60,000 nucleotides of DNA, from positions 64,936,496 to 64,996,495 of the forward strand of contig CM043970.1 in assembly GCA_014529385.2 (NCBI GenBank), in the 5' to 3' direction. The notes beneath the pieces are model-generated. The model did no database searches, was not told where the DNA came from, and worked only from the letters and a program-made list of their open reading frames with translations. Shown here piece by piece: positions 32,360 through 42,009 of this stretch. Made by a program: the position numbers and the translations under genes. Every line of letters begins with the position of its first letter. The first letter of the stretch is position 1. This stretch comes from Adiantum capillus-veneris. Its lineage: Eukaryota; Streptophyta; Polypodiopsida; Polypodiales; Pteridaceae.

Positions 32360-33169
32360 CTTCTTTTTGCCCTTATCACCAGAATTTCCAAACGAATTGA
32401 TACGAGCAGAAGCATTAGGAATAGAATTTTTGCTACTAGTAGTAGAACCATAAGAAGTGGCTGCATTGCTGTTAGCACCCTTTCTTTGAGAAGCAATAAA
32501 AGCCTGTTCAAGTGCCGCTGCCTAGTCCTATTTTTTCCAAAAAGTGACTCTTGCAACAACAATGTGCATAATGCATCAAACTTGACAACTTCAGGATTTC
32601 CTTGGGTCATAAGTCTCCAAGTACTAGCAAAAGTCTGGTAAGAATCTGGTAAAGCATCAAGAAAAATATGCACAAGGGAACTGCCTGAAATGACTTCACC
32701 TGCAGAAATAAGTTGCTCATTGATATCCTTGACACCAGCAAGGAAAGTGTCCATATCATCTTCCTCATGCATAATCTTCGATTCTAGCTCTTTACGCAGC
32801 AAAGCAATTTTAGCCTCATTGCGGCTTGCATAAAGACTTGCTAGAATATCCCGATACTGTTTTGCAGATTTTGTTGAATGAATGTGAGGAGTAATGGTTC
32901 GCTTTACAGAAAACACAATCAATGCATGAGCCTGCGCATCATTTACATCCCAACGAGCTTGTTCTACCCTAGGCAAAACAACTCTAATAGCAGAAATTCT
33001 TGCAGCAAGACCTACAACATCCTCAACATCGCCTACATCCCCAGAACCAGGACATACATCAATGCCCTGCACAATATTCCAGACACCCTTTTGACACAAG
33101 AACATGTTGCATCATGTAAGCCCACATAGGGTAATTGTCCCCATCCAAGCTTTCCTCAGTAGCAAACAT
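32360..33169 (-). pseudogene. Copia Gag
   Basis: An ATG at 33169 opens MFATEESLDGDNYPMWAYMM, the typical copia Gag start (the D-N-Y-x-x-W motif). A one-base slip near 33085 moves to GVWNIVQGIDVCPG, then IHSTKSAKQYRDILASLY (the W/Y-D-x-L block), EDDMDTFLAGVKDINEQL and LLDALPDSYQTF-like text (FLDALPDSYQTF). A second frame change near 32525 leads into the zinc-knuckle frame. Gag forms the particle shell. Confidence 0.9.
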
Positions 33170-33465
33170 CTTGAACACATCTGTGTTGTTGTCAGCGATG
33201 GAGAATGTTTGCAACTGATGTGAAAATTGCCCAAAATGAGGATAAATTGAGTGAGTCTAGCACGTGCTATATAGAACAACCCGCGCACTGACAAAAATTT
33301 TGCACAAAATGACAAAATTGCCTGTGCAGACTTGCCTGCACTGGAAACAGAGGCCGAAATGAGCCCGAATCAAAAATTTGAGCTCGCCAAAGCTCACAGA
33401 AATTGGAGAAAGTGAGCATGCGTGTACTGGAGTTGTTGGTGATTAAGTCCGAGAGGATGGCACCT

Positions 33466-33477
33466 GCTCTGATACCA
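33466..33477 (-). promoter_or_regulatory. Primer-binding site (tRNA-iMet type)
   Basis: The minus strand reads TGGTATCAGAGC, complementary to the 3' end of initiator tRNA-Met, two bases inside the LTR end (CCAACA, AT, then the site). It proves the orientation and that the adjacent LTR is 5'. Confidence 0.95.
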
Positions 33478-33479
33478 AT

Positions 33480-33710
33480 TGTTGGAATTAGGGTTGCAGA
33501 GAAACGCACATAGCTTGGAGAAGACGAAGGAAGCTCAAGACACACAAAATGAGAGTGTGTTACTTAGTGTGCAATGGAAAGATAGATTGCCCCTAGAGTG
33601 ATGGGCGTATATACAATGCACGAGAAAAAAAAACCTCCTAAAGAGGAAAAAAGTTGCCCCGACGGTCCTAGTGTGTTCACACACATGACTACCACATGTA
33701 TATGGTAACA
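33480..33710 (-). mobile_element. 5' LTR of the minus-strand copia element (231 bp)
   Basis: On the minus strand it starts TGTTACCATATACATG and ends AACCCTAATTCCAACA, matching the LTR at 16524-16752 in ends, length and a GTATATAC core. The right flank (TGACC, 33711-33715) has no partner because the other end of the element is lost. Confidence 0.95.
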
Positions 33711-33739
33711 TGACCAAACTATGATGGAAATGTTCAATA

Positions 33740-34930
33740 TGTGCCTATGAGACCACAAGGACAACCCATGGCCCCAGCACAAAGACCACCGATGTGTATG
33801 GAAAGACCACAACCAGTGTTAGGTCAACAACCTCCATATCCTGGACATAATGTAGTGCTTGTAAAGTACATGCATTCAAAAGGAGTCATAGATGAACAAG
33901 CACTAGTGCCTGTTACACCTTATGTTGAGCCCATCCCATCTACAATAATGGTATAAGGAGAGTGATATAATTCACATCCACCTTCAATGGAAGACCCTGG
34001 GACTTATGCTACACCAGAGCTTACACTGATGTACTTTGTGTCTAATCAAGGTGTTAGACCTCCTATGGTAAGACCCATGATTAAGAAAAGGGATGGAAAC
34101 TGCCATGATTGTGGTGCAGATGATCATTGGAAAAATGAATGCCCAGAACATTAAGCCAATTGAAGCTTTTTGTACACAATGTTGCAAAAAGGGTGGACAC
34201 TTCCCTGAAGATTGTCCAAAAAATCCGTTAAACAAAGGAAAAGCAGTGGAGAATGTAGTCCAAGTGATACCTAATAGCTCTTTGGTGAGTGAACCTATTG
34301 TTCCAATCAAGGTGATCACTACAGCCCAGGCTAAGAAAAAGAAACATAACTCCTTTGATGAATCAGAGAATACTAAAATTTCCTCTCAAAAAACCAAGAT
34401 AAGAAGAATTCAAAGGTATGAGATGAGAAAACAGAAACAAAAGGATGAAATTGAAGAAAAATCCAAGAAATTATTCCAAGAAAAAGTGAAAGAAACTGGG
34501 AGTGGAATCAAGGAAACCACAATAAAATCTGGAGGATCAATTTTGGTAGACAAAATTTTTGAGCCAATGAATGCAGCCTTGGAAGCTTTCCAAGTGGGAC
34601 TTAAAGCAAGCCAATCCATGGAAAACAAATGGAAAAACTATCCTTCTCTAGATATAGAAACAGCTAAGCTTGAAGCTTATCAAAATTTGGTAAGAATTAC
34701 TTAGGAGATGCTGAAAAAAAAAAACCCAAGTTTGAGAGTATAGAAAAACCTGAGGAGCTTGTGGTAGAAACCAATAAAGAGAAATCCAAAGCGGTGGTAG
34801 AACCCCACGTTAAAACTAAAGAGCCAAAACTCATAGTGCCTGACAATGAAGATGCTTTAGATTGGAATTCCATTCGTGGAGGAAGACTGGCTAGGATATT
34901 TATGGGAAAAAGTGTGAGAGATTAATGATG
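33740..34930 (+). pseudogene. Gag C-terminal half with two zinc knuckles
   Basis: A Pro/Gln-rich stretch (PMRPQGQPMAPAQRPP, 33743) leads to two CCHC knuckles: CHDCGADDHWKNEC (about 34102-34143) and CTQCCKKGGHFPEDC (about 34174-34218). After them comes a Lys/Glu-rich segment (KKHNSFDESENTK, then a coiled IQRYEMRKQKQKDEIEEKSK) and a region near 34560-34700 with EPMNAALEAFQVGLKASQSM. A stop (TAA, 34153) separates the knuckles. The N-terminal Gag is missing. Confidence 0.8.
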
Positions 34931-34984
34931 GGAGTATAACTTTGAAGTTAGCTTCTATAGACGAAGTTTGGTTAGACCTTTGGA

Positions 34985-35060
34985 AAGAAACTTAACTATA
35001 AAAACATCTTCGGAAGACCATTCATGAGGCAAGTACAACTCATTCAAGATTGGGGAAACA
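34985..35060 (+). pseudogene. Remnant of the canonical-position protease
   Basis: Only the protease tail survives, reading NIFGRPFMRQVQLIQDWGNN. The same G-R-P-F-M-R-Q motif ends the better preserved retropepsin at 58340-58639 (minus). The part with the catalytic Asp should lie between about 34930 and 34985 and is not there, so it is deleted. Confidence 0.65.
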
Positions 35061-36160
35061 ATTAATTGTACTTGAAGCAAGTGGGATCAATCACAAGGGT
35101 TAATCTAAAAGATCACACTTATAGAGATGTAATGAAAACACCCATTCAAGAATTTAACTCAATCTCTTCAGCTGAATCAAAGCTTCCATCTTGGTTAAAC
35201 AAAGACACACCTATTTGGATGTGTGGAGCCTCAAAAAATGGGAGTTTAAAACGAGAAGAATGTATCTTAGAAAGGATTTCACAGATGAAGAATATGTACC
35301 TGAACCCTTTCCAGAGCATTTGTTTGAGCCATTTGAATGGACTCAAATTTTGGCAACAATGGATGTGTGTGTGAATACGTCTATGCCTACTCAATTTTCC
35401 AATGAGGATGGTTATGACATAATTCCATACAAATGATCTCAACCATTTACATTGAAGTTGAATTTCAGAAACCCGAGGACCTATTGACATCTCAACAAGT
35501 CCTTTCAAACCTCTATTATGATGCTACTGACGAGTTTGAAGAACATTTACATCTGATGATTCTGGGTTAGAAAAAGAACATGTGAGACCCCAACTATTCC
35601 TAAAAGGAGGAGAGGAAAAGTTTTTTGACTCTCCAAACCAAAAAACAAGGAGACAAAAATGGTATAGAAGAAAAAAGACACAAGAAACTTGAAATCTACA
35701 CCTATGCCATTAGTTTCTAGTAGAACACAATTTCTGATGCAGATAGATGCACATGATTGTGTCAATGACAAACTCATGGGTAGATATCCTTTAGACAACA
35801 AACAAGGAACATCAAGAACATAAAGGAAAATGAGAAAGGAAAATCAACCAAAACCTAAGCACCAGGATGATGAATCATCCATGACACGGGTTGAAAGAAA
35901 GAAAAAATATCAAGAGTTGAAGAAAGCTCTAAAGGAGATATATAAAACTAAAATGGAAACAATTGAGGAAGAGAGTAAAGATGTGATGAGAGTTCCATCC
36001 CATTACAAGAAATATACACTCCAAAACTAAAAATCATAGTCGAACAACCTATAAGGGAACTAAGAAAAAAGGGTGAGTCCTATGAAGGACATGAAAATGC
36101 AAAGAAGATAGACCTAGCCGAACCAGGAGAAGAGTCTAGACCTGCCTACATTGCAAATGA
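35061..36160 (+). pseudogene. Protease-RT linker region
   Basis: Broken frames carry QVGSITRVNLKDHTYRDV (35080), SAESKLPSWLNKDTPIWM (35166), later KMRKENQPKPKHQDDESS and KKKYQELKKALKEIYKTKME (35890-35960). Charged linker sequence is usual between protease and RT in long plant Ty3 elements. No separate function is evident. Confidence 0.5.
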
Positions 36161-36161
36161 C

Positions 36162-36905
36162 TTGACGGAAGAAGAAGAAGAGCTTTTGCTAAGCTTATTG
36201 AAAGAATATCGAGATATCTTTGCTTGGTCTTATAAAGATCTCAAGGGTATTGATCCAGAAATCTGTCAACATACCATACCTATGAGAGATGATGCGAAGC
36301 CAAGTAGACAACTCCCATATACTTATAATGAAACATTTGCCAGAAAGATCAAGGAAGAGATAGAAAAGCTCAAGGAAGCTGAATTCATTTATGAAACTGA
36401 ATACATAGATTGGGTGTCTCCAATTGTGGTGGTACCCAAGAAAAATGGAAAATTAAGAGTGTGTGTCATTCTCAAAAAAGTGAATGCAACCACCATTTGA
36501 GATAACTACCCTCTTCCAATCATCGAGCATGTTTTAGAACGAGTTGTAGGAAAAGAAACTTATAGCTTCTTAGATGGCTTTTTAGAGTACAATCAACTTT
36601 TGGTTGATCCCAAAGATCAACATAAAACTTGCTTTACAACTGAATGGGGTATTTTTGCCTATAGGGTTATACCTTTTGGGTTAACTTATGCTCCTGTCAC
36701 CTTTCAAAGATTGATGAGCCATGCTTTCAAAAAATATCTTTGAAATTTCTTGAAAGTATATATGAATGATTTATGTGTACATTCATCAATCCGGGTTGAC
36801 CATTTTGAACATCTTGAAAAGGTATTAAAAAAATGTAGACTTTATAGAATTTTCTTAGATCCTAAAAAGTGCACATTTATGGGCAGACAAGGAAACATTA
36901 TTTGA
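36162..36905 (+). pseudogene. Reverse transcriptase (Ty3), active site Y-M-N-D
   Basis: The frame reads LLKEYRDIFAWSYKDLKGID (36198-36257), RQLPYTYNETFARKIKEEIE, WVSPIVVVPKKNGKLRVCV (36412-36468), DNYPLPIIEHVLERV after a stop (36498), TYSFLDGFLEYNQL, FAYRVIPFGLTYAPVTFQRL (36655-36715) and VYMNDLCVHS (about 36755-36785). The family has Y-x-D-D; here the first Asp is Asn, which abolishes polymerase activity. The text upstream (F-A-W-S-Y, D-L-K-G-I) is typical of non-chromovirus plant Ty3 lineages. Confidence 0.9.
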
Positions 36906-37282
36906 CATATAGTGTCTAAAAACAACATAGCGATCAATATGGATAAAATTCATGTTATTGCTAAATTGCCTAGACCGACAACTGTCAAAGGGATTCAGGC
37001 TTTCATGGGATATGCAGGATATTACAGACGATTCATTTACATGTATACTATAATTGCAAAACCCATGTATGGTCTGATTACACTCTTTGTATGGACTGAT
37101 GAATGTGAAGAATCCTTCATGAAGCTTAAACAAGCTCTCACTTCAGTCCCAATATTGAAAGTACCAGATTGGAATAAGATATTTTATATACATGTTGATG
37201 CTTTCAATCTTTCCATTGGATGTATATTAGCTCAACTAGGAGACAGAGAAATTGATTTTCCTATTTCTTATGCTAGTAGACA
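36906..37282 (+). pseudogene. RT connection and first half of RNase H
   Basis: After the stop near 36902 the frame opens for 124 codons: IVSKNNIAINMDKIHVIAKL, TVKGIQAFMGYAGYYRRFI, FVWTDECEESFMKLKQAL, and the RNase H start IFYIHVDAFNLSIGCILAQL with the first acidic residue, ending PISYASRQ. The domain is cut exactly at this point by an insertion and resumes at 38753. Confidence 0.92.
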
Positions 37283-37398
37283 GTGACGAAGGAAATTTGG
37301 AATGGCGGCCTCTACACCAAAACAAACTCCATTGCGCCACAAGGGAAATGAGATGAGGGCACCACCTAGTCTTGGAAGCATGGACTAGGACCGCTACA

Positions 37399-37460
<62 letters not shown>

Positions 37461-38752
37461 ACTATGAATGAAGCATTAACCTTAGTGTGTGTACAAGGAA
37501 TGGATAACTTCAAACACTCCCAACACAAATAGCATGTAGATTACTAAACAACCACTCAAGGATTAGCCAAAATCATATCAAGCACTCTCACACACACATA
37601 AAAGATTTCTCTTAATTAACATAAGTAAGAGGAAGGGAGGTTACTAGCATGAAACAATTTGCACTCTAGAATGTGCAAGAATAGAGTGAATGAATGAGCT
37701 TTATGGGCTCATGGTGAGTGATACAAAGACTCAATGGGCTGAGGGAGGCTTGAAATTACAAAGGGGAAGGACTCTTTATATAGGAAAGAGAGTGATTAGG
37801 AGTGAGGTTAAGATCCAAGTGTAATTTGTACAAATGAAGCTTGATTAGGGACATTCAACCAATGAAGAAGCTCCTTCCAAGTGATTTGTTGACCAATTTG
37901 CAACTAATTGGCTCCATCATCACTTGTGTTGTCTTCACTCCTTCCATAGCTTGAGTCCAAGAGCTTCCTTATTTTAAAATGTAAAGAATCTAAATAAAAT
38001 CAATACATATCTAGTAATAATAGAAAGGGGCTGAATGAGAACTTATGAATTACAACAAGATTAAGCATGACTTGAGAGGTGATTAGAAGAGGAATTTGTG
38101 ATGGTTTTTTGAGCTTGAGAGAGAGGAGGAAGGAGGGGAGGGTGAGAAGACTAATGGCTGATTTTTAGAGAAGGTCTCAATGTGGAAAAGGAAGGGTGTG
38201 TGTGTAAAGGTAGAGGGGGTGGTCTCCACCACAGTTGAAAAAACTGGCGTCCGCCATTTTGGCCATATCTCCTAGACCGTAGATGCAAAAATTATAAAAA
38301 AAATATGGTCAGAATCTCCAGCTCATCAGCTACAACTTTGATGAGACAACTTTTCTTGGATCGAAGTGGAAGTATTTTTTAAAAATCCAGCAAAATCATG
38401 TGTCTGGTTCCTTCCTTTACCAAGTCTTCCACTTGGGTCCCATTTGTTTGAATCATCATATGGCTCCAAAGCCATGATGATATGAGCCACTCATGACCCT
38501 TGAATCATGGGTGCATGGCTCCACAACCACATCATATCTTTTCTTTTCACATTTACATATTTTCCCTTCCCTTTACCACTAGGTTCTCCCTCTACCTTTC
38601 ACCTCCGATGAACTAGTCAAGAAAAAATTGCCATCAAATCATTTTTTTAATTTTTCCAAGAGGTTGTTCTCACTCTTTCCTTTATTTTAAACCTCTAGAA
38701 GCAAGGAAAACCAACAAAATATAGTAAACAAAAATTTGTGATAGGCTCGGAT
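37283..38752. mobile_element. ~1.47-kb repeat inserted in the RNase H gene
   Basis: The host frame reads ...AGTAGACA before it and CAATTGTTGAATG after it. The rebuilt junction AGTAGACAATTG restores the expected Y-A-S-R-Q-L, so only CA is duplicated. The insert contains a (GA)n tract, a TTTATATAGG motif (near 37792), CCATAGCTTGAGTCCAAGAG (37946), TTTGGCCATATCTCCTAGAC (38258) and AAGTCTTCCACTTGGGTCCC (38422). The same landmarks in the same order recur from 58640 to about 59930. No terminal inverted repeat or reading frame was found, so its class is open (solo LTR of an unknown family, or a non-autonomous element). Confidence 0.85.
37402..37458. repeat. (GA)n microsatellite, ~57 bp
   Basis: An uninterrupted AG run inside the inserted repeat. 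The sister copy at 58.8 kb has only a short GAGAGAAGGAGAGAGAGG here. Confidence 0.97.
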
Positions 38753-39165
38753 CAATTGTTGAATGTGGCAGAGAAAAAGTATACAACCACCAAAAGAGAA
38801 GGATTAGGGATGATCTATGTCATAAAAAAGTATAGACATTACATATTAGCCAATAAATTTGTGTTCTTTGTGGACAACCAAGCTTTATTGTACTTGGTCA
38901 ACAAGCCATGCAACACAGGGAGAATAGTGAGATGGTTCATCATTCTTTTGGAACTTGATTTCACTGTAGTTGTAAAAACGGGCACCACACACCAAAGAGC
39001 ATATCATTTATCAATGATTATTTCAGGAGAATCACCAAAAGGGGTAGACAATGATCTACTAGATGCAAATCTATTCTCCATAGAAATGATACCCCGTTGG
39101 TCAAAAAATATGGTTTCATTCATGACTATAGCTCAAGTGGACGCTCAAATACCATTTTCTATTAC
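38753..39165 (+). pseudogene. Second half of RNase H plus linker
   Basis: The frame continues the interrupted RNase H: LLNVAEKKYTTTKREGLGMI, YVIKKYRHYILANKF, FVDNQALLYLVNKPCNTGRI (38865-38925; the Asp of the V-D-N/H motif is present), VVKTGTTHQRAYHLSM (38970-39020), then a linker with DLLDANLFSIEMIPRWSKN (39050-39110). The usual A-D-x-L-S is A-Y-H-L-S here, so a catalytic Asp is lost. No additional (archaeal-type) RNase H is seen. Confidence 0.9.
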
Positions 39166-39189
39166 ACCATGATTAATTGGGCAATCCGC

Positions 39190-39500
39190 TATGTATCAAT
39201 TACTAGCTGGAATGTTATACAAAAGAAATCTAGATGGAATATTGCTTTTTGTATTCATCCTGAGGAGAAAGCCCAATACCTAAGTTAAACACACATTACC
39301 ATAGTAGAACTTCACTTTGGGGAAGATCAAACTATGCAACGGATCTTGAGACTTGGAGTATTTTGGTCAACCATGAGAAGTGATGTTCACTCATTTGTGA
39401 AAACCTGTCTTCAATGCCAGAAACAAACACCCATACCTCATGTGACATTATTTCAAATATCAGTCGTTCCTAAGTGGAGTAACTATATAGCTACTTATTT
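39190..39500 (+). pseudogene. First H2C2 zinc-finger module
   Basis: Across a one-base slip near 39240 the text reads LAGMLYKRNLDGIL, then CIHPEEKAQYL, a stop, HITIVELHF (the two His), QRILRLGVFWSTMRSDVHSF and CLQCQKQTPIPH (the two Cys, about 39405-39440). This is a complete integrase H2C2 domain with its upstream strand. Unusually it is followed not by the core but by a second, similar module. Confidence 0.82.
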
Positions 39501-39524
39501 ATCAACAAAACATTTCTAGAGGAT

Positions 39525-39815
39525 ATGAGTAAACGCCACCAAAGAGCTATTGAAACTAAAGCCAGAGACTATGCTCTTATTGGAAACCAATTGTATCGGA
39601 GAGGAAAGGATCAACATTTACGTCTCTGTGCAAATGAAGATGTATATATACCCACTCTAGAACAAGCACATGCTAGATTGATTGGAGGTCACTTTTCTAG
39701 TGAAACCACATCTAGAGCAATTTTAATGGTAGGTATATGGTGGTCAACACTTTTTACAGAAGCCCCATAAATATGTTCAAAGGTGTGATGCATATCAAAA
39801 AGCAAAAATGCCAAC
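39525..39815 (+). pseudogene. Second H2C2 zinc-finger module
   Basis: The frame reads RHQRAIETKARDYALIGNQL, YRRGKDQHLRLCANEDVYIP, EQAHARLIGGHF (two His) and ILMVGIWWSTLFTEA. Then, after a stop or slip near 39768, KYVQRCDAYQKAKMP follows, where the second zinc-binding Cys is Tyr. It aligns block by block with the first module at 39190-39440 (L-Y-K/R-R, L-R-L-C, H...HF, W-W/S-T, C-x-x-C/Y-Q-K) and leads directly into the core. Confidence 0.85.
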
Positions 39816-40773
39816 CAGGGTAGATAGCCTGCCTTTAAGGCCAATGATGGGGGCTAGATCTTTTGCAAAATGGGGCATAAATTTTATCGGGCCAGTAAAA
39901 CCACCTGCTTATAGAACTCAAGCTCAATATATCATTGTAGCTACGGACTATTTGACCAAGTGGGTAGAGGCTAAGGCAACCAAAAAGAATGATGTTAGAA
40001 CCACAACTGCATTCTTGTAAGAGAATGTATTCACAAGATATGGACTTCCAATAGAAATTGTCAGTGATAGGGGAACTCATTTCCTCAATGCGGTAATTGA
40101 GTATCTGTTGAATGAATTTATGGTCATCTATAACAAATCTATTCCATATCATCCACAAGAAAATGGACAAGCTGAGCACACGAATAAAATTCTTAGCTCG
40201 GTATTGACTAAAGTGGATAGTTCAAGACGAACTGATTGGGAAATGAATCTACATGCCACTCTATGGGCTTATAGAGTTTCATTCAAAAGAGCTTTAAATG
40301 CTACACCCTGTAATCTTGTTTATGGTCTTGATGCCATACTACCGATAGAATTTGTATTGCCGACACTAAGAGTAGCTAAAGATCTTGAGTGAACTAGATA
40401 TGAATTTTTAGAAAGGCTGGAAGATTTAGAAAATCTTGATGAGCAAAGGCTAACCGCTGTAGCTCACATCTATGCAAAAAAATAGAAGCAAAAACAATTT
40501 TTTGATTCACATCTAGTCACAAAAATCTTCAAAAAAGGGGACCTAGTTTTAATGTATTTCTTTAAGCAACACATTCCCAAGTTCAAGAAAAAGGAAAGTG
40601 GGCCGTTTATCATTGAAGATGTATCTCCAAGTGGAGCAGTTAAATTGTCCACTCTAGATGGTGAACCAATGGCTAACTGGATTACTGAATGCTGCTTAAA
40701 GAAGTACCATTTTCCACAAAATGAATGCATAGCAAAGCAAAGCAAAGAAAGATTAAATGATAGTTGGTTATAA
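39816..40773 (+). pseudogene. Integrase core and C-terminus (no chromodomain)
   Basis: The frame has FAKWGINFIGPVKPP, YIIVATDYLTKWVEAKA (39930-39980), a stop at 40018, IVSDRGTHFLNAVIEYLL (40058-40111; second Asp) and NGQAEHTNKILSSVL (40161-40206; catalytic Glu), so the DDE residues are all readable. It continues WAYRVSFKRALNATP, FVLPTLRVAKDLE, and a C-terminal piece with FKKGDLVLMYFF and SGAVKLSTLDGEPMANWI, ending TAA at 40773. It lacks a chromodomain. Only scattered stops (40018, 40390, 40483) inactivate it. Confidence 0.92.
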
Positions 40774-40777
40774 ATGA

Positions 40778-41980
40778 GGCAAGAGAAAAGATTCTTTCAA
40801 AAATCAACAAGCACCTATTTCCATTAACACTTTGGAACTAGATGAAAGACTATGGGAATCACAGAATGATGCAGTATCAATGGATGATGAATGGTTGGAT
40901 GGAATGAACCTTCACATCAAAGTACAATTGAATAATCATAGCACAAATGCACTAGTAGATACTGGAGCTCAAATGAATGCAGTCAGTTATTCCACTTACA
41001 AGAAAGCTACGAATCAGTCTTTAGCATCGGGAATATCTGCTATCAAAGGATGCAACAAAAACCCAACACCGACTTTGGGAGTAGTCAACTTGAATGTGAT
41101 AGTACATACATGTTCATGCCCTCATGAATTTGTATGCATACTAGATGAACATATGAATGAAACAATGATTCTTGGAATCTCATGGATGCAGACATACAAG
41201 GCAGTACTAGATTGGGGCACCAATCAACTCAAGCTATCACTTAAAGGAGGATAACTCTTAGTTCCAATTGCACCGAGCAAAAAGAAATGGAAAAGCGGTC
41301 GTCCACAAAAGAAACCAAGGAGTAATCAATCTACTTCCTCCTCTAGACAAGCAAATTCTACAAGTATCATGCAAGGAGTCAGGCAAATTTGGGTACCAAA
41401 AGCACCAATCAAGGACAATCCGTTTCAAATTTGGGTGCCCAAAATCTCATCTACGATACTAAAGAAAGTTTCACATCTGGCAACTCCGAGAAAAACATCT
41501 TTCAGTAGAGAAAGTAGCACTAGATGGGTTTGCAAACCAAAGGAGCATAAATCTTCTCCACAAGCTGCAAATCCGATGAAGTAGTGGAAAGTTAATTCTC
41601 AAAGAACTCAACCACAACAGCTCATCAACGGAAAACCAAAATACCAATGGAGAGTTAAATATTAGCAACCGTCATCATTGATACCTATAGCTCAAGAAAT
41701 TAGTGTGCCAAAGCATCCAGATGGTACAATCAGATAAAGAGCACACAAATTACAGAATTTGCTATTTAGAAAACATCAACAAGAAACCTTGACCACAGAA
41801 ACCCTTGAGTTAACTACTCAAGATCCAACTCTTGCACCGTATACTGGTTTGAATTTCATTGATCTTCAAAGCATGATAGAGCCAACCACGGCTATGCATA
41901 GACACGATTGTTCAACACATGCACACAGTCATCCTGGAGTACGTTATCTAGGAGGGGTGGAAGAGAACTTCAGTAATTAA
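40778..41980 (+). pseudogene. Post-integrase ORF: second retropepsin domain plus W-V-P-K repeats
   Basis: Starting five bases after the integrase stop, one frame can be followed for about 400 codons with only a few stops (41252, 41582, 41663, 41735). Residues 1-45 are acidic (LELDERLWESQNDAVSMDDE). Next is a retropepsin: MNLHIKVQLNNHSTNALVDT, then GAQMNAVSYSTYKKA (the D-T-G triad at about 40959-40967), and ILGISWMQTYKAVLDWG (41167-41220), the matching C-terminal signature. Downstream are repeats QIWVPKAP (41382), QIWVPKIS (41430) and TRWVCKP (41522), and a conserved-looking end with LAPYTGLNFIDLQSMIEP. The stop lies 12 bases before a purine tract, so the frame sits in the env position. Function unknown; it may be a second polyprotein-cutting protease. 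Confidence 0.75.
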
Positions 41981-41991
41981 GGGCAATGTTT

Positions 41992-42009
41992 GAAGAGGGA
42001 GGAAAAAAG
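41992..42009 (+). promoter_or_regulatory. Probable polypurine tract of the Ty3 element
   Basis: An 18-base A/G run (GAAGAGGGAGGAAAAAAG) follows the last ORF and precedes TTGGATGTTAACG. A 3' LTR may begin at TGG (42011) or TGTTAACG (42015), but no second LTR copy is available to check. Confidence 0.6.

Larger units (their letters stand above)
29690..33710 (-). mobile_element. Ty1/copia element, 5' LTR to RT, 3' end missing
   Basis: On the minus strand the order is 5' LTR (33710-33480), primer-binding site, Gag, zinc knuckle, protease, integrase and RT, ending inside the late RT near 29690 with no RNase H, purine tract or 3' LTR. It belongs to the same family as the copia element at 14.8-16.75 kb: the same LTR ends, and near-identical RT text such as [10 protein letters not shown] and KQCDGGIAL. 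Frameshifts and catalytic changes make it inactive. Confidence 0.93.
33716..42009 (+). mobile_element. Ty3/gypsy element with duplicated H2C2 and a 3' retropepsin ORF
   Basis: The domain order is Gag with two knuckles, protease scrap, linker, RT, RNase H (split by an insertion), two H2C2 modules, integrase core, then an additional frame with a retropepsin and W-V-P-K motifs, then a purine tract. No chromodomain is present. The Gag start and 5' LTR are absent, the left side being the copia element. All parts are broken, but the frames are easy to follow. The position of the last frame is that of an env-like gene in other plant Ty3 elements. Confidence 0.85.

Noticed and set aside
33466-33477. 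tRNA gene fragments
   Set aside because: TGGTATCAGAGC and the related TGGTATCAAAGC (56857) are retroelement primer-binding sites; no cloverleaf with A and B boxes surrounds them. No tRNA or rRNA gene was recognised anywhere.
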